Shown: positions 1-11,560, numbered from the stretch's first letter. The stretch is 64,000 bases of DNA from Erythroxylum novogranatense (GCA_029891385.1 CM057225.1:13925060-13989059), one strand, 5' to 3'. Numbers and translations are program-made. Notes: generated by a model not told the origin, from the letters alone.

Positions 1-126
1 GTGAGGACGTATCGTCTGGTGAGGACGCTTCGTATGGTGATGATGTATTGTCTGGTGACGTCATATTGTCTGGTGATGACGTCATATCATCTGGTGCATT
101 GTTCATCTGATCCTATCGTCTGGTCA
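1..126 (+). repeat. 18-bp-spaced motif array in LTR remnant
   Basis: The unit CGTCTGGTGA or close variants starts at 13, 31, 49, 67, 88 and 117. The window opens inside an earlier copy, because GTGAGGACG at position 1 is the unit's end. Three consecutive intervals are exactly 18 bp. Each good unit has short inverted arms (CGTC...GACG). Two perfect TGACGTCA palindromes lie at 56-63 and 77-84; that sequence is the classic plant bZIP (TGA-type) site. The array is cut by the window edge, so its true length is unknown. Confidence 0.7.
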
Positions 127-360
127 CATTTTTGACCCTGTAGACGATCAAATTTTCACTTTGGAGTCTCCATGGAAGTTGTAGATCTAGAAGTTCTCTT
201 TCAAACTGTCTAATAATGACCCCAATCCGAGGTTTGTAGAGAAAGTTATGACAATTCTCCCAAGAGAGGTATAATATAATTGAGGACATAAACATACTTG
301 ATTCTTTTGACCATAACTTCATCACTTGACCTCCAAATGAAGTGATTCTTAAAGGAATAG
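1..360 (+). mobile_element. Partial long LTR, probably Ty3/gypsy-like
   Basis: After the motif array the sequence reads TTTTGACC (129-136, again 304-311) and then GACCTCCAAATGAAGTGATT (328-347). The same order, array then TTTTGACC and/or GACC...ATTCT, is seen in the better defined LTR-like elements at 12416-15214 (minus strand) and 56452-64000. This is an inference by analogy. Neither LTR end is visible, and how far the remnant continues to the right is unclear. Confidence 0.4.
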
Positions 361-2460
361 ATCCCTAATACATTTTGTTACCTCTCCTTAAAAAATGGTA
401 ACTTTTGATGTAGATTTGAAAAATATTGATGGAAAGAAAATGAAGGATTGGTTGGAAAAGCATAACCGGGTTATGAACGTACTTGGATTTTTACGCATAT
501 CTTAAACTATAGAGCTCTGAATGAGGTGGTTCTTATTTCAAAATAAACAAGAGACAGAGAGCTACAATTATTTTGAAGAAGTCAAGTTGTAATTTTGTTT
601 GTTTAACTGGTGTGGGCACATCACCCTTATGGGATGATGGCTAATGAGGGTTCATCAAAATAACCCTATAAGGAAACCCGCTCACTCTTTACGACTCTGA
701 TGTTGGGCTTCGGAAGCAGAGTCCATGCATGGTAACAAGCATAAGCACACGTTTTAGGACATTCCAGTTGAGCTCCGAAATCGAGGTTCAACAGCCTCTA
801 TGTACATCTCAAAATCTCATATAAATTCAACACATGTGAGTAGAATAACCAAATACAAGATTATAGACATTCCATAACATGTAAGCAAAAACATTTCAAA
901 TACCAACTTGAAAGGATACTGTGATGATTACATTCTCATTATTACTCAAACTGTTATATAAACACATGGGATACACTTATATGTTATCCTCACATTTACT
1001 TGTATAAGTATAATTATATGGCAATTCACCATTATTCAATGTAAAATCCTCATGCACATTCTTATTATCACATATCAGTGTTGTAGAACATTATCAACAA
1101 ACCTTATATGAGAATTCATTACAAACAAAATCTCAACAAAATGATAATCATGCAATCCACAATAATAAATCAACTATATGAAATAAAAAAACATGTATTT
1201 CATATATTTGAAGCCAATTGTATGAAAATTGTCTTAATCATAGCTCTGTTAATTTTACTTAAACTTTTCCAAAGTTAAACTTTACTTATTATTAATATAA
1301 TAAATCCAAAAAATTAATTAAAAACTTACTTTATGATTCACAGGACCCAAAAATTAATCCAAAATAACTTAAGAGATCATTTTGTAAATTTTGGAAATTT
1401 TGAGTTTTTGTCCTATAGTGTACTGATGTCAGTATTGTGCATGGTTGGATGGTGCGTGCATGGCCACAAAATTCATGAGGGGCGTGTAGCCTACATGTCA
1501 AACACGCATAAATGTGCATTATCCTTCATGATGCATATGAAACATGCACCTACGTGCTTGCAGATACGTTAATTGTATGGCACGTGTATGATGTATGCGT
1601 CAAATGTTGACGCATTTTAGCAAAGTAGCTCTCGCGAGGGAGTTGCTTATTCTTCCCAACATCCAAATCTTATAATTTTTGGTGACGATCTTTGGTGATT
1701 TTCATTCGATTAAAAAAACCCAAAACTTTGTTTTTCACTCATTTTCCTTGCAATACTTGTATCAAAATCAATCCAAACCTCATATATGTAATTTATATAA
1801 GAAAAACATATTAACTTCTCTTATTTCTTTATAAAGAAACTTGAAAATCTCTATTGAACTTCATATAATCATGGAACCACTATGATACCACATATTACAA
1901 CCTTAGTAATCAATTTAAGATAAACCATGAGTTTGTATGAACAGAAATAATATAGAAAATGACCTATTTTGTTGTCCATTTGTCGATGAATAAACTGATG
2001 GAAGTTGTTGGATTATTTGAATAAATTCATCAAACAATAAACAAGTTGTTAAGACATTCTAACAACCCTTGCAAAAATCATATATCTTTATGTTGTTTAC
2101 GTTTTTATGCACTTTTCTTAATGGTCAGACATTTTCATAGGGCAGAGAATCTATATGTTCACAAACTTACTTAAGCAGGTACCAAAAGACCTTATATTCC
2201 CTTATTAGACTTTCATATCATAAACTCAATGAATAACTAATCGACACTAATGAGAACTCTTAACTCTATTGTCTCATTGAACTTCAACCTATTTAATTAA
2301 ATTCTTTTTTTAAATTCTTTATTATCTTTAATCTGGATCCAAATTGATTTTCTTAAACTCAATTTTGTTACAAAACTTATAATTAATAATTGCAATTTTA
2401 AAAAGAATTCCAAGAAAAAGCGTCTAAACAATGAAGTTTTCCTTACAAAAAATCGAAATT
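361..2460. other. Gene-free stretch
   Basis: No supportable gene. Short open frames near 1330-1570 occur on both strands and look like chance. The stretch around 1430-1660 is locally rich in GCATGC/ACGTG-type words and holds a perfect inverted repeat at 1595-1615 (9-bp arms, 3-bp spacer). It may be further LTR debris in either orientation. Confidence 0.5.
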
Positions 2461-2462
2461 AT

Positions 2463-2465
2463 GCA

Positions 2466-2492
<27 letters not shown>
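2463..2492. repeat. (AT)n microsatellite
   Basis: An uninterrupted run of alternating T and A about 28-30 bp long, just left of the LINE. Confidence 0.9.
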
Positions 2493-2499
<7 letters not shown>

Positions 2500-2691
2500 T
2501 TAGAGTTGAGAAACAAACATTCAATCTTAAAACTCTTATAATAAGAGTTTTTGTAGTGCACTTTTTAATGTACTTACACAAAAACCACACCACAAAACAT
2601 AGATGTAATTATAATGAACATTTTTTTTTGGTAAAAGAGAAGTGAGAAAAGCTTACAAAAACAAAAAACTACCTAACATACGAGAGCCCTA

Positions 2692-5600
2692 TTAAATCAT
2701 GATCAATCCATCTACCAACACTAGGGAGACTTGGCCCAAAAGCATGAAAACCAGGAGGAAAATCAAAGCAAGGTGGGAAAGGGAGTCAACGACAAAGTTT
2801 CCTTCTCTGTAAATATGAGTGAGTTTCACATTATTGAAGCCCTTCAGTAAGTCTAGAATTCTGTCAACAAGAGATAAACAACTTATATTTGCTTGGACAC
2901 CACCGATCAACATCTTGATAGCAATCTCATTACCACTTTCTACAAGAACATCCAAATAGGCAAGATTATAAGTGAGTTGAATATCATAATAAGAGCCCAC
3001 AACTCAGCACGAAGAATAGAACAACAACCAGTCTTGAAAACAAACCCATGTTTCCAGCGACCATTATGATCACGAATCAAACCTCCACCTGTAACAATCC
3101 CCGTTGAGGCAACCAAAGAAGCATCAGTGTTGAGCTTCATAAAAGGGGAATGAGGGCATTTCCAAAAAAATAACCTTGAAACCGGAGGATTATTATTCTC
3201 CAAAGGCAACTTGTTGAAGGTATCCTGAATCAAGTTAGCTTCAGAAATAGTACACTGTAATATATTAAAATGGAAGGAACACCAGATTAAACACTCTGTC
3301 ATTCTTTCGTTTACAAAGGTTTCAACAACCTAAGCCGAAAATAGTAGGCCAACTAAGATGATCATGAGAGAGATGAGAGCTTTTCAGATTCAGTAACAAC
3401 CAATCTTTCAAATTAACATTCCAAAAGTAGCTCAAACTATTAAAATCAGTAAAAAAGATTCCAAAATTGAACAGCAACATGACAATCACGGAGAATGTGT
3501 AAAAGGGTTTCAGGTTCGTCGTTGCAAATATCACAAATCCCAAAGTCACTTAAGTGTCTTCATTTTCTTTCATCGTTAGTTAAGACTCCATTGTTGAGGG
3601 CTAGCCAAAAAAACATTCTAATTTTTTAGGGCCTTACCACTTCCAAATCAGATTCCAAGGAAAGTTTTGAGAAGGAATGTAATCCCCAAAAAGAAAATCA
3701 TACGCAGACCTTAAAGTAAAAACTCCTGAAGAATATAGACCCCAAAGAAGGGAATCCTTACCACAAACATCGAAGGGCACAAGTGTAGCTGCAATATAAG
3801 AGCATATTGAAGTGGGAAGCAACTGAGAAAAATATTCCCATCTCCAATCTCCATCATCCGTAACAAAAAAAGAGACAGTTTTATCATTCATAGTATCCGG
3901 AATAGGGTCACTAACTACATGCAGCAAAGGCTCTGAGACACATGGCAACCATCTATGTTTTCAAAATTTAACTGTACTCCCATCACCTAAGGCCCAGAAG
4001 GCGTTAGAAATCACAACATCCTAATTTGCAGACACCAAATGCCATAGAGGAGTACAAGAAGCAGGAGCAACAATATTATTTGGGGTATCAATACTGAATT
4101 TGTATTTGGAACGAAGCACTTTAGTCTATCGATTATTAGAATCTGTCAAGATATGCCATCCAACTTTCATAGAATATGTTATATTAACTAAACGAAGATT
4201 CCTCAAACCCAAACCTCCATCTCCTTTAGAAGGTTGCACTTTATCTCAAGCAATTAGAGAAAGACTCCTTTTGTCATCTTCCTTTGTCCATATGAAACTC
4301 CTGCTGATTTTTTCCATCTCATCACAAATAGTAACAGGGATCTTAAAAGTTTTCATGGCAAAGGACGGCATTGAAAACAAAGATGAATTCGCCAAAGTAA
4401 CACGACCTACAAGGGAAAGACGACTAGAATTTCAACTTAAAATTTTTGCCTTCATTTTATCAAGGATATATTTATAGCTCTTTTTAGTGACCCAAGAATG
4501 GAGGAGAGGGACTCCTACGTATTTTCCCGAGTCATTAGTTTCATGAAACTCCAGAGTAACCCTTAAGGATCTTCTCATAGACGCAGGAACATTTTTTGAA
4601 AAAAAAACCCGAGTTTTCTGAAAATTCACTCGTTAACCTAAACAAACACAGAAGTCTTGGAGGACCCCCTTAACAATATCAACTTGAGAATTATCTGCTT
4701 TAGCAACAAGGATAAGGTCATCCGCAAATAAAAGATGAGTAAGCAAAGGACCATCTCTGTTAAGCTTGATAAGTTTCCAATTCCCTTCATCGACAGATTT
4801 ACAAATGTCATGGGATAGTCTTTCCAGGCATAACACAAAGAGGTAAGGAGACAGGGGACATCCTTAGCGCAGACCTCGAGTTGGCAGAATGTGATTCGTG
4901 ATACTACCATTCCATAAAAGTTGCATAGAGTTACCAGAAACACACTTCATGATAGTATTGATGAGGGCCTGGGGTATTCCTACCTCATGAAGGGTATCAA
5001 GCAAAAAGTCCCATCGAATTCTATCATACGTCTTTTCAAGATCAACTTTTATAGCCATACAACCCGTTTTCGTACTCATGTTTCTCATAGGGTGAATAAC
5101 TTCCTGAGCAACCACAATATCATCAGTAATGTGTCTTCCTGGAACGAAGCTAGTTTGAACGGGCCCAATCACTTGCGGCATAATCATCTTGATTTTATGA
5201 GCAATGGTCTTAGTGATTAATTTGTACATTATTGTGCAGAGAGCAATTGGCCTGAACTGATCAATTTGCTTACGAACCTCCACTTTAGGAATAAGACATA
5301 ACAATGTCTTATTAAGATTAGCATCAATATCTCCTCCGACAAAAATGTTTTTGACTTCGGTGCACACATCCCTGCCTACCATATGCCATTGGGACTGATA
5401 AAAACCCACTTGATACCCATTAATACCTGGTGCTTTCCAAGGCTTCATATCGAAAAGAGCTCTTCTAATATCCTCATCACCAATAGGTTTGTTAAGAAAT
5501 TCCACGGTATTATGGTCACAAACAGGGAAACTCCCTTTTATAGGATAAGACGGTTGGAGTGCTACATCATATCTGTACAACCTACTGAAGAATTGCAAAG

Positions 5601-6792
5601 CAATATTCTGAAGAGCCTCCTGGTCACTCACCCAGTTTCCTTCCTCATCCTTGAGTAGTTCAATCCGATTCCGCTTCCTCCTTTTAACAGTTTTCATGTG
5701 AAAGAAGGTAGTATTGCAATCTCCCCATTTAATCCAATCGCTACGAGACTTTTGCATCCAAAGGAGCTCCTCCCTGTGAAGAATGATATCAAGGTCAATT
5801 TTGAGCTGATTATAAGTATTCATCAGATCAATCGATGAGCATATATCCAGCGCACGTTCCACATTAACAATCCTATATAACAGCTTGCTCTTAATTCTAA
5901 AAATATTCCGAAACACTTCAGAATTCCAGACTTTCAGTTTGTCGGTCTATTTTGAGAGGGAAGTAGACAACTGAGAATGAGACTCCCAATTATTCTTCAC
6001 AAATTCACTAAAATCAGCATGAGTTAACCAAGTCGTAGCAAACCGAAAAGGTCTGTTTGTCAAAACAAGAGAAAAACTACAAGTCTGCAAAAGTAAGAGA
6101 AAATGATCAGAGTGAATACGAGGAAGATGGTTCACGATAGCTTCTGAAAATGCCAACCTCCAGTGAGAGTTACAGATACCTCTATCCAGTCTCTCCCAAA
6201 TACAACCTCTTTGTCAGGTGTAATCAGAACCTTTATACCCCAAATCAATCATATTAGTGGCTTGAAACCAATTAGAGAACTACCGACATACCTCGGTTCG
6301 ATTAGGAGACCCCCCTTTCTTCTCATGAGAATAAAGAATGGCGTTGAAATCACCAATCAGAACCTAAGGGAAGGAAATAGCAATATTGAGATGAAGAAAT
6401 TGCTCCCATAACTTAGCATGACAAGATGGAGTAGGGTGTCCATAAATAACAGACAGAAAAAATAGAAACTTATTATTCTGAGAGATCGAGATGAGAACAA
6501 ATTGTTGATTACTGATCACTATCTTAAAGTCATAAAAATCATCCCAAAGAATCCAGATACCTCCAGAAAAGCCCGTTGCTTCAACCCGATGAGAACAAAG
6601 GAGGCTAATTTTACTAATACATTTATCAGCTTTAAGTCCACTGATTCTCAGCTTAAGAATAATAACAACATGAAGATTATGTTTCTTGATGAAACACTTC
6701 AGAGTTCTCACAAATTGGGGCTTACCCGCCCCTTGACAATTCCAAGAGAAAATAGTCATTAAAAAGAAGAGAAGGCATAAAGGATACCTCAT
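2692..6792 (-). pseudogene. LINE ORF2: endonuclease, reverse transcriptase, RNase H
   Basis: This is the replication polyprotein of the LINE. The endonuclease begins at about 6792 (motif SWNCQGAG) and ends near 5950 with HLPRIHSDH, the catalytic SDH motif. Reverse transcriptase runs from about 5916 to 4430: KAPGINGYQVGFYQ, then IALCTIMYKLITK, VPGRHITDDI, and the catalytic FADDLILVAKA at about 4700. The large open block 4864-5916 (350 codons) holds the fingers and palm. A thumb/connector region follows at about 3634-4430. RNase H is at 2692-3302 (KLNTDASLVASTG, LIRDHNGRW, AELWAL). Several frameshifts and stops (near 6160, 5930, 4863, 4630, 3990, 3600 and 2990) make it a pseudogene. In the family this single protein nicks the target and reverse-transcribes in place. 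Confidence 0.88.
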
Positions 6793-8402
6793 TAATCCCG
6801 GAAGTAAGGATTAACATCATCATTCTCACAAGGCATAAATTCCTCAATATCCTCGTCTAAAGACAAGTTATTGGTAGCTCGAGTTCCAGTATCTTCTACC
6901 AAAATGGGAACATCCACAATCATTGAATCATCTAGTGGTCTTCCTAGAAGCTGTTCACCCAAATTATCATTAGCAAGGACAACGCCCAAATCAGCAGACA
7001 TAGAAACAGCTTCCTTGGTAATGTCGGTATGGGATCCCATAGCTTTAGACGACGTTGAGTCAGCCTTCCCCACAACAGAATGATTTTTCTTGTTCAAAGT
7101 AGAAGGAAGGTTAACAATGTTTTTTTCCAAGACATGCCTATTTTTGAAATCAAAGAAATCTCCTAAAGTGGGCTTGGTAATTCTCTCTTTAGTGGATGGT
7201 CCGACATTCTCTTTATTATAGGAGTGAGATGGGTCCCTATTACTTCCATACTTACAACCTAAACTTCTTCCTTTGTTAGAAGAACCCCTTTGCCCACGTG
7301 CAAGAATAAAATTCCCTTCTCGTAAAGAATCATGCACCGGATCAGTGTTTCTAGAAGTACCCTGAATAGAATCCTCATTACCTCTTAGAGTCCCGACATC
7401 CTTGTTAGCTAAAACGGAATATCTGGATCCCTGATTCTCATCTAGATCATTTAACCCATGATTTTCACCCTGGTTACTCGGTTTCTGTTTTCGCTTCTCA
7501 ACCACCATCCACGAATCGAAATCATCTTCCCCTGCCTTTGAATTCATCACCGGAGAATTATTCTCATTATCTGGCAAGTCCTTAAAGGAGCGATAAGTAT
7601 CGAAGTGACCATATCGACCACATGAGAAACAAACTTCAGGAAGATTTTCATATTCAACTAATTGAACTTCACCATCAATCTCAAACTTCGATACAAGAGA
7701 TTCCATAAGATCAACTGAGACTGCCACCCTTGCGAACCTTGCTCGTTCAAAATCATTTGTGTTGAAGTCAATTTTAAGAACAGAACCCACAACTGCCGAA
7801 ATGGCTTTTATCACGTCTTAAGGGTAATACTGCAAAGAGAGTTCTGGAAGACGAATCCAAACTATGGTCTTGCTTATATAAGGGTTCTTCACTTTAAAAT
7901 TAGGAGTCCAAGGCTGACCAAGTAGATACCTACCCATAATAACCCAGGGACCTCCTAAAATAGCATGATTGTAATCCACCTCATTATTGAACTGGATCAG
8001 AAAAAAAAAAAAAAAAAAAACCCTACCAGCATCCAGAGTTTTAGCCTCACCTAAGTTCCAAATTGCACCAAGCCTAGAACAAAGCAACTTGTAGCCAATA
8101 TCCCTCCTAAGAAGACGAACAATCACAATATTATCCAGATTTCTATTAATCTTGTTTGTGAGTGCCATGGAGAGAGTAACTTTAAGAATATTACCCGTTT
8201 TATCAATCAGAACATCACCTTCCCCCACCGTAATCTTCTTAGCTGCCATAACATCTTCCATGGTCGATTCTAACACAGCACCAACCATCAAACAATCGTT
8301 GTATCTATGAGAGGCAACACCTGGGTCTCGATGTTTAACCTTCTTGGTTGCTCTATCTTCTTCCATGACCTGCAAAGTAGGGTTCCCTAGAGGACTGGCC
8401 AT
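6792..8402 (-). pseudogene. LINE ORF1, DUF4283 and zinc-knuckle protein
   Basis: ORF1 encodes the nucleic-acid-binding protein that coats LINE RNA. It starts at the ATG at 8402 (MASPLGNP...). A DUF4283-like region follows, containing ILGGPWVIMGRYLLGQPW and WIRLP. The frame is broken near 7815 and resumes at 7814. The second part holds a CX2CX4HX4-type knuckle in which the last position is altered (CFSCGRYGHFDTYR, expected final Cys replaced by Tyr). It is followed by a long hydrophilic tail that ends at 6792. A run of 20 T (sense strand; plus-strand A at 8001-8020) sits inside the DUF4283 part and encodes six Phe without breaking the frame. The stop lies next to the first ATG of ORF2. Confidence 0.85.
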
Positions 8403-8610
8403 GGAACTCTTTAACGCAACCTGTCGCCTTCCTATTGTGGTAGTGCCCCTCGCCCTCTAGTATGAAGGCTCGATTCAAGCTTCCTGGGCTATTACCACTA
8501 CTCCGTAGTGATCAGACAAAATGTTTAAGAAGAAATCCACAAAAACCTCAAAATCGCATCGAATAGATCAACGACGCAAGAGATCCATTATCGACACCGA
8601 TCTTGGAAGG

Positions 8611-9449
8611 CAAGCTTAACATCTAATTTTAACATAGAAAAAAAGTTTCAGCCAAGATCGTTGCAATGTATGAAAAAAAAGTGAAGTCGTCATTGTGTAT
8701 GATTGAGAAATAATGATTAGATTTTTGAAAACTTTATCATTTAGTGGAATAATTGACTTCTGATCATGTTGCCAATGTTATTTTTACTTTATTTCTTTTT
8801 TATTCTAGTACAGGTTGAAAAGTTAAGTAATCATGTTAGCTCTGTAAATAATTGTATGATATGAACAAATACTTTAAACAATTCTCCTCCTTCATTTTTA
8901 TTTTAATAATAACGACAAGCTCATTGTTATTTCAAAAAATCAACTTTTGGAGTAGCATATTAAGCATTACTTACATCCCACATTTCCTCATTTAATATGC
9001 CTCTCGCGAATCATTTTGGGACGCTTTGCATGTCGGCACATCATAATTTGTCACTCAGCAATTTGGCTAAATATTCGACCAATGGTTGGGGAGGGGTGTG
9101 AGTCATTTTCATTGACCGTTTAATTTAACCATATATGCAATGCCATGAACAATAACGTTCCATAGGAATAATCATATTTTTAATCTTTAAACTTAAATAA
9201 TATTTTTACCTCAATCTTTCAGTTACTATTTTTTTACATTTTAATTATTTTCCGTATTATTATCTGTCTGTACTGGAAAGAAAAAAAGGAGGAACCCATG
9301 AATCTTAAACCTGAAAACTTAAAAGGACAATCGCCTTTTAAAGCTTGAAAGAAGCAAGCGGGTCACACGGATCAAATGCAAATTACATTTTATAGCAGCA
9401 AGAAAAGAGCTGAAACCAAACCACACCAACCGTGAATTCGCCGAACCGA
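8611..9449. other. Gene-free stretch
   Basis: AT-rich sequence between the LINE and the small minus-strand gene. No ORF, repeat or transposon end that I can support. The last 100-150 bp probably belong to the 3' UTR of the gene at 9450-9914. Confidence 0.5.
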
Positions 9450-9914
9450 TCAAAAGACAACACTTGGTTTGGCAACAGCATAGCTCCTGCTTCTCGGATA
9501 CACCTCTCTCTTTTCACCCACTTCTTCGAAGTCATCACATGCCTTATCTTCATCAATTCGTCCCATACAAACAGTAGAGCTCTTGGGCAAAATCTCAGAT
9601 CCCACGTTGGATGACTGCCTCAGCTGTTGCCTGTACATTTCCATTTCGCTTTTGTGACCAAGGCTCCTGACGGAAGCAGCTCTCACTAGCTCTCTGTAAT
9701 CCTCACCCACATCAGGCCTCAGCGAACCAACACTGAAACTCCTTGGCAAAGAAGAGAATTGCCCATCTGGCAAAGTCATGCCATGACGATGACTAACACT
9801 CATGGAACAGTTTGTGAGGCTCCTGACGTAAAAATCCTTTGCTTTCCCCAAAACTTTTAATGGGAGCGTCAGGATTCGGACGAACTTGTTTTGGCTGTGT
9901 CCTTTTTTCTTCAT
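9450..9914 (-). CDS. Conserved small plant protein of unknown function
   Basis: Single-exon gene of 154 codons. The start at 9914 is fixed by an in-frame TGA two codons upstream. The N-terminus is basic (MKKKGHSQNKFVRILTLP) and followed by GKAKDFYVRSLTNCS. The middle has LPRSFSVGSL and RELVRAASVRSLG, and the end has MGRIDEDKACDFEE-like acidic residues and PRSRSYAV. There is no signal peptide, membrane segment or known catalytic motif. Ser/Arg-rich blocks and the MGRIDE and RSRSYAV boxes recall, as far as I remember, a plant-specific family of unknown function, so I assign no role. Codon use and motif structure look like real protein rather than transposon debris. It lies between a LINE and an endogenous virus, an unusual surviving single gene. 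An open frame on the opposite strand overlaps its first 29 bases. Confidence 0.7.
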   Translation of the reverse strand: MKKKGHSQNKFVRILTLPLKVLGKAKDFYVRSLTNCSMSVSHRHGMTLPDGQFSSLPRSFSVGSLRPDVGEDYRELVRAASVRSLGHKSEMEMYRQQLRQSSNVGSEILPKSSTVCMGRIDEDKACDDFEEVGEKREVYPRSRSYAVAKPSVVF

Positions 9915-10347
9915 GATTCAAACGCTATACAGAAAGATACAAAACAAAATCTTTAGAACGAAACCTGCTACTCCTGATGAAGAAATTCAATTCTCGCAGC
10001 TGATACTGAAACTGGGCGGTGATCAAAATCCTAAAAGGGGTTTCCTTTGGAGAAAAATAGGGAGAGAATTACAAGGTATTAAAGAGCTCAGTAGACAAGA
10101 GAGAGAAGCAGCAGGTATGACCAAGGAGATGGTTCTCAAAGCTGCGAAAAGGGCACACACGACTATTAAACTCGACGTAAATCCATTCCATTCCAGCATC
10201 AAGAGGCTGCTACCATATATAGAATATTTTGAAGGTTTCACGAAAGAACTAAAAAACACTAGTAAATTAATTAAATCACAGGAAACAAGATATAGCCAGA
10301 TTTGGTTGACCAAAGAAATGTTCAAGGTAATAGGTTTGTGTATATAA
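9886..10347 (+). CDS. Hypothetical 153-codon open frame, doubtful
   Basis: An open frame of 153 codons, divergent from and overlapping the start of the 9450-9914 gene by 29 bp. A more natural start is the Met at codon 10. The predicted protein is basic and helix-prone (PDEEIQFSQLILKLGGDQ, SRQEREAAGMTKEMVLKAAK). I recognise no family. It sits where the 5' UTR and promoter of the minus-strand gene should be. It could be a chance frame or the exon of an unrecognised gene. Confidence 0.2.
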   Translation: MFWLCPFFFMIQTLYRKIQNKIFRTKPATPDEEIQFSQLILKLGGDQNPKRGFLWRKIGRELQGIKELSRQEREAAGMTKEMVLKAAKRAHTTIKLDVNPFHSSIKRLLPYIEYFEGFTKELKNTSKLIKSQETRYSQIWLTKEMFKVIGLCI

Positions 10348-10705
10348 ATTCTCTTGCTGAGTGATCCTAAATTTCTAATGTTCATTTACGGCTCCCTTTT
10401 ACTCTTCATTATCTAACTCAAGCCCGACCTTTTCCAACTTGAATGAATACTAATCACATTTATAAATATAATTTTTTACAGAGATGAAATATCCATATAT
10501 GTTGATAATAAATGAGATGACTCTCCAATCACTCACGGTATAATTACCGCGGCAGGTAAGAACAAGAAACCATATCCAACTACAGCATTAAAAGTCAATC
10601 AGGGGGCTGGTTTGGTATTGGGTAGGTCTAGCAAAACCACTGCTGTAACGCTTTTGCAGGCATACCGATTCGGTGCCACACAATAGATCATATAGCTAGC
10701 CATCT
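10348..10705. other. Gene-free stretch
   Basis: Nothing recognisable. It ends at the target duplication of the MITE at 10714. Confidence 0.5.
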
Positions 10706-10713
10706 ATAGTTTG

Positions 10714-11076
10714 CAGTGTTTTAAAATTCGGATCGGACATCGAATTGAAGGTCTTATTAGTCACTGATTTGACCGGTTCAATCACTGGTCGAACCGGTGT
10801 GACGTCATAATTATGCAATAATTATATTTAATTATATTTAATATTAATAATATTTAAAAAATACAAAAATATACCAAATAATATAAACAATATTAAAAAA
10901 ATAAAAAATAAAAAATTTATTGAATCAGTGGTCGGATCGGTTCAACCGGTTAATTGATTGGTTTTAACCAATTCTCACTGGTTCAATTAAGAATCGGTTT
11001 TTAAGAGTGAACCGGATCGGATAGTCGACCGATCACCGGTCAAACCGGTCGGTCCGGTCCGGTTTTTAAAACAAAG
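10714..11076. mobile_element. hAT-type MITE with GGTTCGAACCGG-like ends
   Basis: A 363-bp element. The left end is CAGTGTTTTAAAATTCGGAT, and the right end is the near complement (CCGGTTTTTAAAACAAAG). Flanks ATAGTTTG (10706-10713) and ATAGCTAG (11077-11084) agree at 6 of 8 positions, as expected of an old 8-bp hAT target duplication. The ends are rich in CCGGT/ACCGG words that can pair, and the middle is AT-rich and non-coding. The element would depend on a transposase supplied elsewhere. Confidence 0.75.
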
Positions 11077-11326
11077 ATAGCTAGAGTTACCCTGGGGGAA
11101 TAGAAATATGAAATTATTAATTCATACTTAAATTATTAACTCTCACCATGCAGAGAACAAGCAAGCAGATGATGAAGATGATTAAGGCTTGAGATTTTGG
11201 ATTAGTTTTAAGAATTTTAAATCTATACCAAAAAATCTTTATGAGCTATTAAAGGTAGTTGTAAAGGAATACTAAATTTCACCAAAATGTTACGCACCAA
11301 TAATATCTCCAATCCCCCAATGGGAT

Positions 11327-11560
11327 TAGAGATGACAATAGGCTGGGCCAATCTGGACGAACCTGACCCATGCTAAATCTGGCCTAGACTATAGTCGGCT
11401 AGATTCCCAATTTGGGCCCAACTTTATATTTTTACAAAAAAATAAAAAAAATGACATCAATTTGTTGTACATTGCCAATCCAACCTGAGACTTGTCAACC
11501 CGAACTAGCTTGTTGACTTCAAGTTAGGCGGGGTCGGACTCGAGTCTTATTGCCAAGCCT
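11327..11560. mobile_element. Probable hAT-type MITE (TTAGAGATG ends)
   Basis: The left end TTAGAGATGACAATAGG and right end CTTATTGCCAAGCCT are imperfect inverted repeats around a GGGCC/GACCC-rich, non-coding body. The left end matches that of the element at 19790-20100 (TTAGAGATGTCAATGGG). Flanks AATGGGAT and AAAAAGAT agree at only 5 of 8, so the target duplication is weak. Confidence 0.45.

Larger units (their letters stand above)
2622..8610 (-). mobile_element. L1-like LINE (non-LTR retrotransposon), decayed
   Basis: The element reads on the minus strand. From 8402 leftwards it has ORF1 (DUF4283 region plus CCHC knuckle), then an APE-type endonuclease, a reverse transcriptase and a C-terminal RNase H. 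A T-run on the plus strand at about 2622-2630 corresponds to the poly(A) tail. Sequence from about 8403 to 8610 is probably its 5' UTR. I could not find a convincing target-site duplication. The order ORF1, EN, RT, RNase H is typical of plant L1-type LINEs. The coding parts are interrupted by several stops and shifts, so the copy is inactive. Confidence 0.88.

Noticed and set aside
1331..1572. Overlapping frames on both strands near 1.3-1.6 kb
   Set aside because: No protein-like features; both strands open over the same DNA, so chance is more likely.
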